From the NCBI GenBank assembly GCA_026987995.1, contig JALSMC010000253.1, forward strand, positions 1 to 8,785: 8,785 bases of DNA, written 5' to 3'. Every line of letters begins with the position of its first letter. Position 1 is the first letter of the stretch. The notes under the pieces were generated by a model that worked only from the letters and a program-made list of their open reading frames with translations, searched no databases and was not told where the DNA came from. Below are positions 1-6,129 of the stretch, piece by piece. The stretch comes from Sulfurimonas sp. (GTDB lineage Bacteria > Campylobacterota > Campylobacteria > Campylobacterales > Sulfurimonadaceae). Both the position numbers and the translations under genes were made by a program.

Positions 1-42
1 GGATATTATTTCGGAATAAATAATGTAGGATGTCAACTTTAA
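1..42 (+). CDS. Possible C-terminal tail of an upstream gene (partial)
   Basis: Reading from base 1 gives 13 codons (GYYFGINNVGCQL) and then TAA at 40-42. The other two plus frames close at 16-18 and 25-27 or earlier. The aromatic and glycine-rich tail could be the end of a protein whose body lies left of the window, but 13 open codons are easily produced by chance. No function can be assigned. Confidence 0.25.
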   Translation, partial: GYYFGINNVGCQL

Positions 43-79
43 AAATATACAAAAAGATAAGATTTAAGGAATAAAAATA

Positions 80-685
80 ATGATAGATTCAGTAAAATTA
101 TTAGAAATATCAGCAGAGTGGGGAAAAGAAATAAGAGAGCAAAGCGAGGCAATTGTATTTGAAGGGTTTGATTCACCAAAGTATGACAAAAGTGCTTATG
201 AGGAAATTTTAGAGCAATATGTTGAGTTTGAAGAGAAAGTACCTCTACTTACAACAATGGTTGTCATTTATGGTGACATTGCTCTTGCGTACTTGAATGT
301 TCAAGATTTTAAAAATGCATTTATTTATGCTTGTGCTTACTTAGAGCTCAATAAACATGATGACAAAGCAAGTAGGTCAGCATATGATATTTTAAGTAAT
401 ATATGCCTTGCTTCAGGTAACAAAGTAAAAGGGGTGGAATTCTACAAGCTAGCTCACCCCCAAGAGACACTTGAGAGTTCTCCTGTTCTGCAACATCTTA
501 CAAAACAGATGGAACAAGAGAATGAAGAAGAGATTTTAGTTAAAGTTCCTCAGAACTTGAGTGACTATGAGAAACCTAAAACTTTCTCTTTACTTGAAGA
601 TAAAGAAGAGTTTACAATTAGATCAACAATGCTTATAATGAATACCCAAAGAGATGTAGCAATAAAACATTTAGAAGTGATCTAA
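80..685 (+). CDS. Uncharacterised helical protein, TPR-like
   Basis: I do not recognise this 201-residue protein. It has no signal peptide or membrane segment and is probably cytoplasmic. The middle (about residues 61-125) looks like two to three antiparallel helix pairs with TPR-style spacing, including GDIALAYLNVQDFKNAF followed by a second helix and ASGNKVKGVEFYKLA. This suggests a protein-interaction scaffold, but no canonical TPR consensus is fully met. The C-terminal third is acidic (EQENEEE near 146-151) and probably less ordered. The ATG is supported by AAGGA at 66-70, nine bases upstream. The thioesterase gene starts 56 bases after the stop on the same strand and has its own strong ribosome-binding site, so co-transcription is possible but not shown. 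That the gene is real is well supported by length and ribosome-binding site; the TPR reading is inference. Confidence 0.8.
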   Translation: MIDSVKLLEISAEWGKEIREQSEAIVFEGFDSPKYDKSAYEEILEQYVEFEEKVPLLTTMVVIYGDIALAYLNVQDFKNAFIYACAYLELNKHDDKASRSAYDILSNICLASGNKVKGVEFYKLAHPQETLESSPVLQHLTKQMEQENEEEILVKVPQNLSDYEKPKTFSLLEDKEEFTIRSTMLIMNTQRDVAIKHLEVI

Positions 686-741
686 TCGAGATTGTTGATA
701 TCAAATTATTAAGAGCTATCACACCTATTGGAGGTTCTATC

Positions 742-1122
742 ATGAAAATACGAGTCTATTACGAAGACACTGACACAGGAGGAGTGGTTTATCACTCTAA
801 CTACCTAAACTTTTGTGAGAGGGCTCGCTCTGAGGTCTTTTATGAGAGGGGTTTAACTCCTGTGTTAGAACATGGGCATTTTGTGGCTCGTAAGATTACG
901 GGTGATTTTTTTGCTAGTGCTAAACTCGGGGATATATTGGAGATAAAATCTGAACTTGTAAAAATGAAAGCAGCTTCATTTATACTCAAACAATTTGTTT
1001 ATAGAGATGATATAAAGATTTTTGAGCTAGAGATAGTTCTTGCTTACATCACTTTTGAAGGAAAGCCCCAAAAGATTGCTGCACAGACAAAAGAGTTACT
1101 GCTGAGTATGTTCACTCAGTAG
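742..1122 (+). CDS. ybgC: YbgC-family acyl-CoA thioesterase (hotdog fold)
   Basis: This is a small cytoplasmic hotdog-fold thioesterase that hydrolyses acyl-CoA. The family is often linked to phospholipid metabolism, and in many proteobacteria its gene lies beside tol-pal. The N-terminus carries the family signature: YYEDTDTGGVVYHSNYL at residues 6-21, with Asp11 matching catalytic Asp18 of E. coli YbgC, followed by FCERARSE. The length of 126 residues is normal for the family. The start is firm: GGAGG at 730-734 lies seven bases before the ATG. No tol or pal gene is seen here. The last 27 bases, including the stop, overlap the end of the convergent gene on the minus strand. Family assignment is secure; the physiological substrate in this organism is unknown. 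Confidence 0.93.
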   Translation: MKIRVYYEDTDTGGVVYHSNYLNFCERARSEVFYERGLTPVLEHGHFVARKITGDFFASAKLGDILEIKSELVKMKAASFILKQFVYRDDIKIFELEIVLAYITFEGKPQKIAAQTKELLLSMFTQ

Positions 1123-2490
1123 TGTTGTCGCGTTTAAATCATCTTCTATCGCTACAGGTTCTCGAAAAGGGCGAACATACTTTTTAAACTTCGAGTGTGA
1201 TGGCTGGAGTAACTCTATGTCATAAATCATTTGATTATCTTCTATCTTCGCCTTATAAATTCTCTCTTCATCAGTTATAAGAGAATAAAAATAATCAATA
1301 CCGATAGTAGTAGTATAGTTTATCCAATCATATACGATATCATTTCCAAGAAGAGCATTTGTCTCTATGAGAACATTGTTATGCTCTGTTATAGAGTTTG
1401 CTACGACCATATCTTTTCTGTCACTATACTGTGTCATAGAGAGTAGAAGAGGGTCATAGTTTATTTGAGTTGAGAGAACATTTGTCGCGTTTGTATCATA
1501 CAAAGTGAGTTGAGACATAATCATAGCACTTTTAATGATAGGAGTATTTATGAAAAATGAAGCATGTAACACTTCTTCTTTATCCTTGAGATAATACTCT
1601 AGGTTTGTAGTTCTTTTTGAGACAAAATAGTTAATAACATCTTTTTCTACCTCGTTTAGTTCAAGTAGTGTCTCTTCTGCTTGAGTAGGTTCTTGTGTGT
1701 CATCCATTGAAAACATACTAAATGCATCCCCAAAAAATGAGTTCTCATCACTTGTATTTGTATCTGCAAGCTCTACTTTAGGATGTAAGAACTGTTCTTT
1801 TTGATAGACAGAGAGTTTCTTACCAGTTGCAGATTTATCGGAGAATATAACTAAAGGAGAGAGTGCTTCTTTTAATAGTAGGTCACTCTGCTGAGTATAG
1901 TCAATCGCACCAAAGGAGAGAAATGCAGATGAAGTAGTGACATCTTTTTTGTTGATAGTTGGAAAATATATATGTAGAGCAGGGTCTATCTCAATAATGT
2001 TGTTCACACCTTCTTTTGTTAAGGGTGCAATGATATACTCAAAACCATCTTCTCGTATTTTTGAGAGAGCCATTTCAAAATCTTCAATACTTTCGCTATC
2101 AACTTTATAACTCTTGAGCATAAATGAATGGCTTTTAGTCATGAGGTAAGCTAAGGTTGCATTTGTTGTAGATGCAGCATACTTACCTATCTTTTTATAA
2201 GGTAAAAGGAGTGCAATGTTAAGCTGGTTTGAACTATGAAATGCACCAAGGTTTAAAATAGATACTAAAAGTACTCTCGCCTCATTGTGCTCTTTGTTTT
2301 GGAGCTTGTTTTTAGCATGAGAAAGAAAAGAAAAAATCATTCCCTCTGTGAGATACTCTTGCATACATTCTTCATCACATTCATAGGGATCAAGGTCTTG
2401 TATATAAGTTCTTGGTAATGGAATATTTGAGAGTATAAAACTCTGTGCAAAAACCATTATAGGTAGTAGTAAAAATAGTAGTTTTTTCAT
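1096..2490 (-). CDS. Secreted protein, possible LpoA-like periplasmic-binding-fold domain
   Basis: The 464-residue product begins with a typical signal peptide (MKKLLFLLLPIMVFA, likely cleaved before QS), so it should be exported. No lipobox cysteine is visible. Cys38 and Cys42 are close enough to form a disulfide. Residues 45-85 look helical. From about residue 89 the sequence resembles the opening of a type 1 periplasmic-binding fold of the LpoA/YraM kind: NIALLLPYKKIGKYA, then a helix, then FEYIIAPLTKEGVNNI at 150-165 and a following strand near 172-178. Residues 240-285 are low-complexity and acidic, probably a linker, with a second domain after it. A role in activating a peptidoglycan synthase would follow if the LpoA resemblance holds, but I see no decisive motif. 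The ribosome-binding site is weak. The gene lies 64 bases downstream of the glycosylase-like gene on the same strand. Confidence 0.8.
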   Translation of the reverse strand: MKKLLFLLLPIMVFAQSFILSNIPLPRTYIQDLDPYECDEECMQEYLTEGMIFSFLSHAKNKLQNKEHNEARVLLVSILNLGAFHSSNQLNIALLLPYKKIGKYAASTTNATLAYLMTKSHSFMLKSYKVDSESIEDFEMALSKIREDGFEYIIAPLTKEGVNNIIEIDPALHIYFPTINKKDVTTSSAFLSFGAIDYTQQSDLLLKEALSPLVIFSDKSATGKKLSVYQKEQFLHPKVELADTNTSDENSFFGDAFSMFSMDDTQEPTQAEETLLELNEVEKDVINYFVSKRTTNLEYYLKDKEEVLHASFFINTPIIKSAMIMSQLTLYDTNATNVLSTQINYDPLLLSMTQYSDRKDMVVANSITEHNNVLIETNALLGNDIVYDWINYTTTIGIDYFYSLITDEERIYKAKIEDNQMIYDIELLQPSHSKFKKYVRPFREPVAIEDDLNATTLLSEHTQQ

Positions 2491-2554
2491 TCATATCACT
2501 TTAGTTTATTATTTAGGTAATTATATCGGATTGAATTGAATCTGAGTATAAATA

Positions 2555-3223
2555 TTAGAAGCAACTCTTGATAGTGTTTAAGTCATTGAGTGTTATTTTT
2601 TTTGATTCTGGGTTTCGTAGTAGGTGATTTGGATGGTAAATAGGTATAAGTTTAGTACCTTTAAAGTCGATGACATGACCTCTTACATCTTCAAAGTTTC
2701 CATTGTCACCTGTTAGATGAGTGTAAGCATCTTCACCTAAAACCATGATGACTTTCGGTTTTATAAATTCTAACTGTGAGTAGAGATAACTTTTACAAGA
2801 GTTGTATTCTGATGGTGATGGTTTGTTTGAGCTTAGTGGTTTACATTTAACACAGTGAGTAATAAAAACATCATTTATGTCTAAACCTAAGACTTTTTCT
2901 ATCATGTTTTTGAGTGTTTCACCCGAGCGACCACTATAGTAGTTGTTTGATGAGTCTTGTGCAGCTGAGACACTGTAGTCGACAACAAGTAGGTCTGCTT
3001 TATGATTTCCAAAACCTGACATACTCTGTGTTCGTGATTTACTGAGGTCACATAGATGACATGATGAGATATTAGCCGAGAGTTCTTCTATACTTGCAGG
3101 AATCTCATAAGAAGTTTTTTCGTTAATGTTAAAATGGTCGATATACTCAAATCCAACTGCTTTAAGTCTGTAAAGGTTCTGCAGTAAGATAAGGTTTTGA
3201 TATGACTTCACTATAACCACCAT
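2555..3223 (-). CDS. Uracil-DNA glycosylase superfamily protein (family 4-like, Fe-S), altered motif 1
   Basis: Family 4 uracil-DNA glycosylases remove uracil from DNA and carry a 4Fe-4S cluster. All four cluster cysteines are present: Cys55 and Cys58 in CHLC, Cys127 in VKCKP, and Cys143 in NSC. The region YYSGRSGETLKNMI (95-108) matches the FxGRxG segment, KVIMVLGEDA (157-166) matches the VIVALG strand, and HPNHLLRNP (197-205) matches the C-terminal HPSxLLR motif. The usual GEAPG loop of motif 1 is replaced by DYSVS (82-86), so activity is doubtful. The N-terminal 50 residues are an extension rich in Leu and Tyr. No good Shine-Dalgarno precedes the ATG; a GTG at codon 5 has GGTGG (3217-3221) five bases upstream and is an alternative start. 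The gene is divergent from the GGDEF/EAL gene and leads the unit containing the secreted protein. Confidence 0.85.
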   Translation of the reverse strand: MVVIVKSYQNLILLQNLYRLKAVGFEYIDHFNINEKTSYEIPASIEELSANISSCHLCDLSKSRTQSMSGFGNHKADLLVVDYSVSAAQDSSNNYYSGRSGETLKNMIEKVLGLDINDVFITHCVKCKPLSSNKPSPSEYNSCKSYLYSQLEFIKPKVIMVLGEDAYTHLTGDNGNFEDVRGHVIDFKGTKLIPIYHPNHLLRNPESKKITLNDLNTIKSCF

Positions 3224-3237
3224 GTATAAAATATACA
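3223..3237. promoter_or_regulatory. Short palindrome at the glycosylase-like gene start
   Basis: TGTATA-AAA-TATACA is a perfect inverted repeat with 6-bp arms and a 3-base centre. It begins on the A of the minus-strand start codon and covers the leader. A minus-strand -10-like TATACT lies just upstream at 3241-3246, which would give a very short leader of about ten bases. An operator is possible; in AT-rich DNA such a repeat can also arise by chance. Confidence 0.25.
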
Positions 3238-3290
3238 GAGAGTATAGTGAATATGGGGTTAAAATATACTTTATGTTGGAATTTATGTTA

Positions 3291-3299
3291 TGATATAAA
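3291..3299 (+). promoter_or_regulatory. Candidate extended -10 promoter for the GGDEF/EAL gene
   Basis: TGATATAAA fits the extended -10 form TGnTATAAA. It lies about 19 bases before the coding region, so transcription would start very close to the ribosome-binding site. The 17-base-spaced upstream hexamer (TTATGT, 3271-3276) is a poor -35 match, which is usual in Campylobacterota. Confidence 0.4.
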
Positions 3300-3309
3300 T
3301 AATATTTAT

Positions 3310-3314
3310 AGGAG
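3310..3314 (+). promoter_or_regulatory. Ribosome-binding site that bears on the start choice
   Basis: AGGAG is followed by two consecutive in-frame ATG codons at 3318 and 3321. Spacing is three bases to the first and six to the second, so the second is the better initiation codon. The product differs by one residue only. Confidence 0.6.
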
Positions 3315-3317
3315 AGT

Positions 3318-4883
3318 ATGATGAATAATGAACTAGATATCAGTAGTTATAAACTTTACTCTTCAAGTGAAGTAGACTTTATCGTAGAAGAAGTAAAAAA
3401 GCTTGATAATAAAAATGTAGTGATTCATATCGTTTCATTTATTCACAACACAGTACTTGTTCAAAACTTGAGAAAAAAATTACTTAAAATATTTCCTACT
3501 GTTGTTATAGCCCTCTTAAAACATGAAAATAAAAAAGAAACACTGTTAAATATATTTAATGTACAGACAAGTCAAGGTGGACAAAACATTAACGACATAG
3601 TACTGCATCAAATGTATATAGATTACTTATCTAAGGATGAAAGTGCAGCAAATTCTCGTCAGCAACTCTTTAGCCGTTACTTTACAGACCATCTAACAAA
3701 CCTTCCTAATGTTTACCAATTACGAAAAGATTTTCAAGAAAATAAAGAATATGGTCTTGTTTTTCTTAAAATAGATAACTTTTTAACTATAAATAATTTT
3801 TATGGTTTTGTAATAGGTGACTATGTGATTGAAGAAGTATCAAAATTTTTAAAAGAAACTCTCGATGTAGAGAAACTCTATAGGCTTACTGGCTCTGAGT
3901 TTGCCTTTACCCTAAAAGAGTCCATGAGTTTCTATGAGCTAAAAGTTTATCTAAGTGATGTTTATGAGAAGATAAAGTCATATTCTGTACTCTATCAAAA
4001 AACTAAAATATATATAGATTTTACAATGGCTTCAACAGCGAGTGATAACAATGAAAATATCTTTTCTAAGGTCTCAATGGCACTAGACTATGCAAAACAG
4101 ATTGGTGTATCTTTTTGGATTTATGAAGATAGAATGAACTTTGAGAATGACTATGAAAGAAACCTAGAGCTCTCTGAAGTTGTACGCGAAGGAGTGGAGA
4201 ACTCAAGGATTGTCCCATACTTTCAAGCAATAGTAGACAATAAGACAGGAAAAATAGTAAAGTATGAGTGTTTAGCAAGACTCATAGATGCAAAAGGAAA
4301 TGTTCTCTCTCCAGTTCTGTTTATACCTATCGCCAAAAAGATTAAAATATATAATAAAATAACAATTCAGATGATTGAGAAATCCTTTGCTGCTTTTAAA
4401 AATAGTGAATTTGAGTTTAACATCAACATTTCTATAGAAGATATTATGAACTCCAAGATATACAACTATATAATCGATAAAGTAAAGAACTCAGATGCTT
4501 CTTCTCGTGTTACTTTTGAGTTATTGGAATCTGAAGCTATTGAAGACTTTAAAAAAGTAGAGAAGTTTATTACTGAAGTAAAACGCTATGGTGCTAAAAT
4601 AGCTATAGATGACTTCGGGAGTGGATACTCAAACTTCTCCTATCTCATAAAAATAAGAGCTGATTATATAAAAATAGATGGTTCTTTGATAATAGATATA
4701 GATGTGGATAAGTCTTCGCTTTTAGTTGTCCAAACTATAGTAGACTTTGCCAAAAAGCTTGGTATGAAAACGGTAGCAGAGTTTGTACACTCAAGTGTTG
4801 TTATGAATAAGGTTAAAGAGTTAGGGATTGATTATTCGCAGGGGTTTTATATAGACGAGCCTTCGCTCAAAGAGTATAAGTAG
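3318..4883 (+). CDS. GGDEF/EAL protein, predicted c-di-GMP phosphodiesterase
   Basis: Numbering is from the first ATG; the second (3321) is better placed for the ribosome-binding site. Residues 1-115 form an N-terminal region with a strand-helix pattern (NVVIHIVSFIHNTVLV) faintly like the start of a FIST sensor domain. A degenerate GGDEF domain spans about 120-270: the entry motif TDHLTNLPN is kept, but the signature is TGSEF (191-195), so cyclase activity is unlikely. An EAL domain spans about 285-515. Its signature reads ECL (317-319), but the catalytic and metal-binding set is complete: Glu317, Asn370, Glu404, Asp431 and Asp432 in DDFGSGYSN, Lys452, Glu488 and Gln508. The protein should hydrolyse c-di-GMP, with the GGDEF remnant perhaps acting as a regulatory nucleotide-binding domain. 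No membrane segments are visible, so it is likely cytosolic. It is monocistronic by context. Confidence 0.92.
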   Translation: MMNNELDISSYKLYSSSEVDFIVEEVKKLDNKNVVIHIVSFIHNTVLVQNLRKKLLKIFPTVVIALLKHENKKETLLNIFNVQTSQGGQNINDIVLHQMYIDYLSKDESAANSRQQLFSRYFTDHLTNLPNVYQLRKDFQENKEYGLVFLKIDNFLTINNFYGFVIGDYVIEEVSKFLKETLDVEKLYRLTGSEFAFTLKESMSFYELKVYLSDVYEKIKSYSVLYQKTKIYIDFTMASTASDNNENIFSKVSMALDYAKQIGVSFWIYEDRMNFENDYERNLELSEVVREGVENSRIVPYFQAIVDNKTGKIVKYECLARLIDAKGNVLSPVLFIPIAKKIKIYNKITIQMIEKSFAAFKNSEFEFNINISIEDIMNSKIYNYIIDKVKNSDASSRVTFELLESEAIEDFKKVEKFITEVKRYGAKIAIDDFGSGYSNFSYLIKIRADYIKIDGSLIIDIDVDKSSLLVVQTIVDFAKKLGMKTVAEFVHSSVVMNKVKELGIDYSQGFYIDEPSLKEYK

Positions 4884-4885
4884 AG

Positions 4886-4911
4886 TATCTAAGAGTAAAA
4901 ACTCTTAGATA
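4886..4911. terminator. Stem-loop between convergent genes
   Basis: TATCTAAGAGT and ACTCTTAGATA form a perfect 11-bp stem around an AAAA loop. It fills most of the 40-base gap between the ends of the GGDEF/EAL gene and the superoxide reductase gene, the expected place for a terminator serving both strands. The stem is AT-rich and neither strand has a clear T tract after it, so it may act as a weak terminator or as a 3'-end stabilising hairpin. Confidence 0.6.
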
Positions 4912-4923
4912 AAAGTGTTGTAA

Positions 4924-5310
4924 CTACTGAGCTACAGCTACTTCTACTTTAGTTGATTCCCAGATACCGTGCTTAGTACAGTAACCGTGTGCAACTAGGT
5001 TTAGTTTTTTACCCATTGGACGGATAGTGAAAGTAACTTCTGCATGAGATTTCTCATTTCCTAAAGTTCCTGGTACGAAAGTAGCCATTGCTAACTTAGT
5101 TTCACCATTGAAAAGAGTGATAGACTCGATGAAGTGATCGAAATCATCTGGGTGAGTATACTCGTTACCCATTTTAACAGTTACTTTTAAAGTCTCTCCA
5201 ACTTTAGCTTCTCCATCAACAGTGATAAACGGTGAGTGACGGTCAATTAAGTCTTTCTTAGCTTCGCGCTCTACATTGTCGATATTTTCGTATACATTTA
5301 CTTTTGGCAT
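4924..5310 (-). CDS. Class II superoxide reductase (neelaredoxin/desulfoferrodoxin family)
   Basis: Superoxide reductase reduces superoxide to hydrogen peroxide at a mononuclear iron bound by four histidines and one cysteine. All five ligands are visible in the family order: His25 (RHSPFI), His53 (THP), His59 (FDHFI), Cys111 and His114 (YCTKHGIWES). The N-terminal desulforedoxin domain with its CxxC and CC cysteines is absent, so this is the one-iron class II type. The 128-residue length fits. The usual Glu-Lys before the first histidine (EKHVPVI in Pyrococcus) is Asp23-Arg24 here, a conservative but notable change at residues that assist catalysis. No signal peptide is present, so it is cytoplasmic. 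AAGGA (5318-5322) lies about seven bases before the ATG. It sits 102 bases downstream of the NrfJ-like gene, with a candidate promoter of its own in the gap. Confidence 0.88.
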   Translation of the reverse strand: MPKVNVYENIDNVEREAKKDLIDRHSPFITVDGEAKVGETLKVTVKMGNEYTHPDDFDHFIESITLFNGETKLAMATFVPGTLGNEKSHAEVTFTIRPMGKKLNLVAHGYCTKHGIWESTKVEVAVAQ

Positions 5311-5338
5311 ATTAAATTCCTTGTTTTTTTATTTCGGT

Positions 5339-5356
5339 ATTGTATCTATAAATACA
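5339..5356 (-). promoter_or_regulatory. Candidate promoter and overlapping palindrome for the superoxide reductase gene
   Basis: On the minus strand a TACAAT -10-like hexamer occupies 5339-5344, about 30 bases before the start codon. It overlaps an imperfect palindrome, TGTATCTATAAATACA (5341-5356), that is symmetric except for one central pair. This could be an operator for a redox or metal regulator. No convincing -35 is present. The rest of the 102-base gap is AT-rich with no further structure that I can support. Confidence 0.3.
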
Positions 5357-5412
5357 TTTACTCTTTACTTAATTAGGAGTATATTTATCTTATTTAAGTT
5401 TTGTTTTATAAT

Positions 5413-6042
5413 CTACTTTTTAAAACTAGCATTTTGAATGATAAGAGGATAAAAATAGCCATATCCGAAGTCTTTATCTTTAACAACTGTACCTTTTGCA
5501 TAAACGATTGTTCCAACTGCTGGTAACTCCTGTGTAGATGTAAATACAAGGTCGTTCATGTTTTGAAAATTACTACCATCTTGAACATGTAGCCAGTTTA
5601 GTTTCATGATGCCACTTGATGTTTTTGTAACTTTTCCTTTTATCGTAACCTCTTTTCCTACATACATATCACGATTGGCAAAGAGTTCAGCGATACTAAG
5701 TGTGTTTTTCTCTTTGTAGTCTGAATGCATATTTGTGGCAAACTGTTGCGTTTGAACCTTTGCTTTTGACTCTTCTATGTTTCCTGCAAAAAGAATACTT
5801 TCAAAGGTACGGTCAAGTGTTTTAGAGTGGAAGTTTTGCATCCATCCTTGCTCAGTAAAACTAACACTATCACCTTTTTTCACTGCTCTTTGTGTCATGG
5901 CTATCCAGTAGCTTTTTTGGCCTTCATTGACTTTCATGTAAGTGTAACCACCACTACTTAATGTCTCTGTAACAATTGCAGTATGATTTGCTCCTGCAAA
6001 AAGTGCACCCGCAAGAAGTAAACTTAATACTATTTTTTTCAT
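5413..6042 (-). CDS. Secreted NrfJ-like protein with tandem OB-fold-like domains
   Basis: The product has a clear signal peptide (MKKIVLSLLLAGALFAGA, cleaved near residue 18) and no lipobox, so it should be a soluble periplasmic protein of about 190 residues. The first half (20-90) carries the pattern of NrfJ-related proteins: GGYTYMKV (31-38), YWIAM (45-49), VKKGD (54-58) and NFHSKTLDRTFESILF (70-85). The second half (115-207) is a separate OB-like unit: VGKEVTIKGKV (128-138), NWLHVQDGS (149-157), NDLVFTST (163-170), VGTIVYAKGTV (176-186) and KDFGYGYFYPLII (190-202). Proteins of this family occur near multihaem cytochrome genes in other bacteria, but none is seen here and the molecular role is unknown. 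AGGA five bases before the ATG supports the start. The gene is divergent from glyS and lies upstream of the superoxide reductase gene. Confidence 0.8.
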   Translation of the reverse strand: MKKIVLSLLLAGALFAGANHTAIVTETLSSGGYTYMKVNEGQKSYWIAMTQRAVKKGDSVSFTEQGWMQNFHSKTLDRTFESILFAGNIEESKAKVQTQQFATNMHSDYKEKNTLSIAELFANRDMYVGKEVTIKGKVTKTSSGIMKLNWLHVQDGSNFQNMNDLVFTSTQELPAVGTIVYAKGTVVKDKDFGYGYFYPLIIQNASFKK

Positions 6043-6129
6043 ATAAATCCTTTTGATGGAGCTATTTTAACACTCTTTTAACCAACAAATAGATAAAATC
6101 GCGATAACTATATAAAAAAGAGACTAATT

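Noticed and set aside
6..19. Small near-palindrome TTATTTC/GGAATAA at the left edge
   Set aside because: It is short, has one mismatch, and lies in AT-rich sequence that may still be coding, so it is not supportable as a regulatory site.
1231..1446. Plus-strand open frame of 71 codons inside the secreted-protein gene
   Set aside because: It is fully antisense to a long gene with a signal peptide, and its product is low-complexity Ile/Tyr/Ser-rich with no motif.
4066..4278. Minus-strand open frame of 70 codons inside the GGDEF/EAL gene
   Set aside because: It is antisense to the well-supported GGDEF/EAL region; the Leu/Ser-rich product has no recognisable feature.
4924..5310. A SoxZ-like sulfur-oxidation protein as an alternative to superoxide reductase
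   Set aside because: The size and beta-rich pattern are similar, but the full set of four histidines plus YCxxHG is specific to superoxide reductase.
6043..6129. Promoters in the gap between the NrfJ-like gene and glyS
   Set aside because: Promoters must exist for these divergent genes, and TAAAAT-like hexamers occur on both strands, but none has a partner at proper spacing. I could not choose one.
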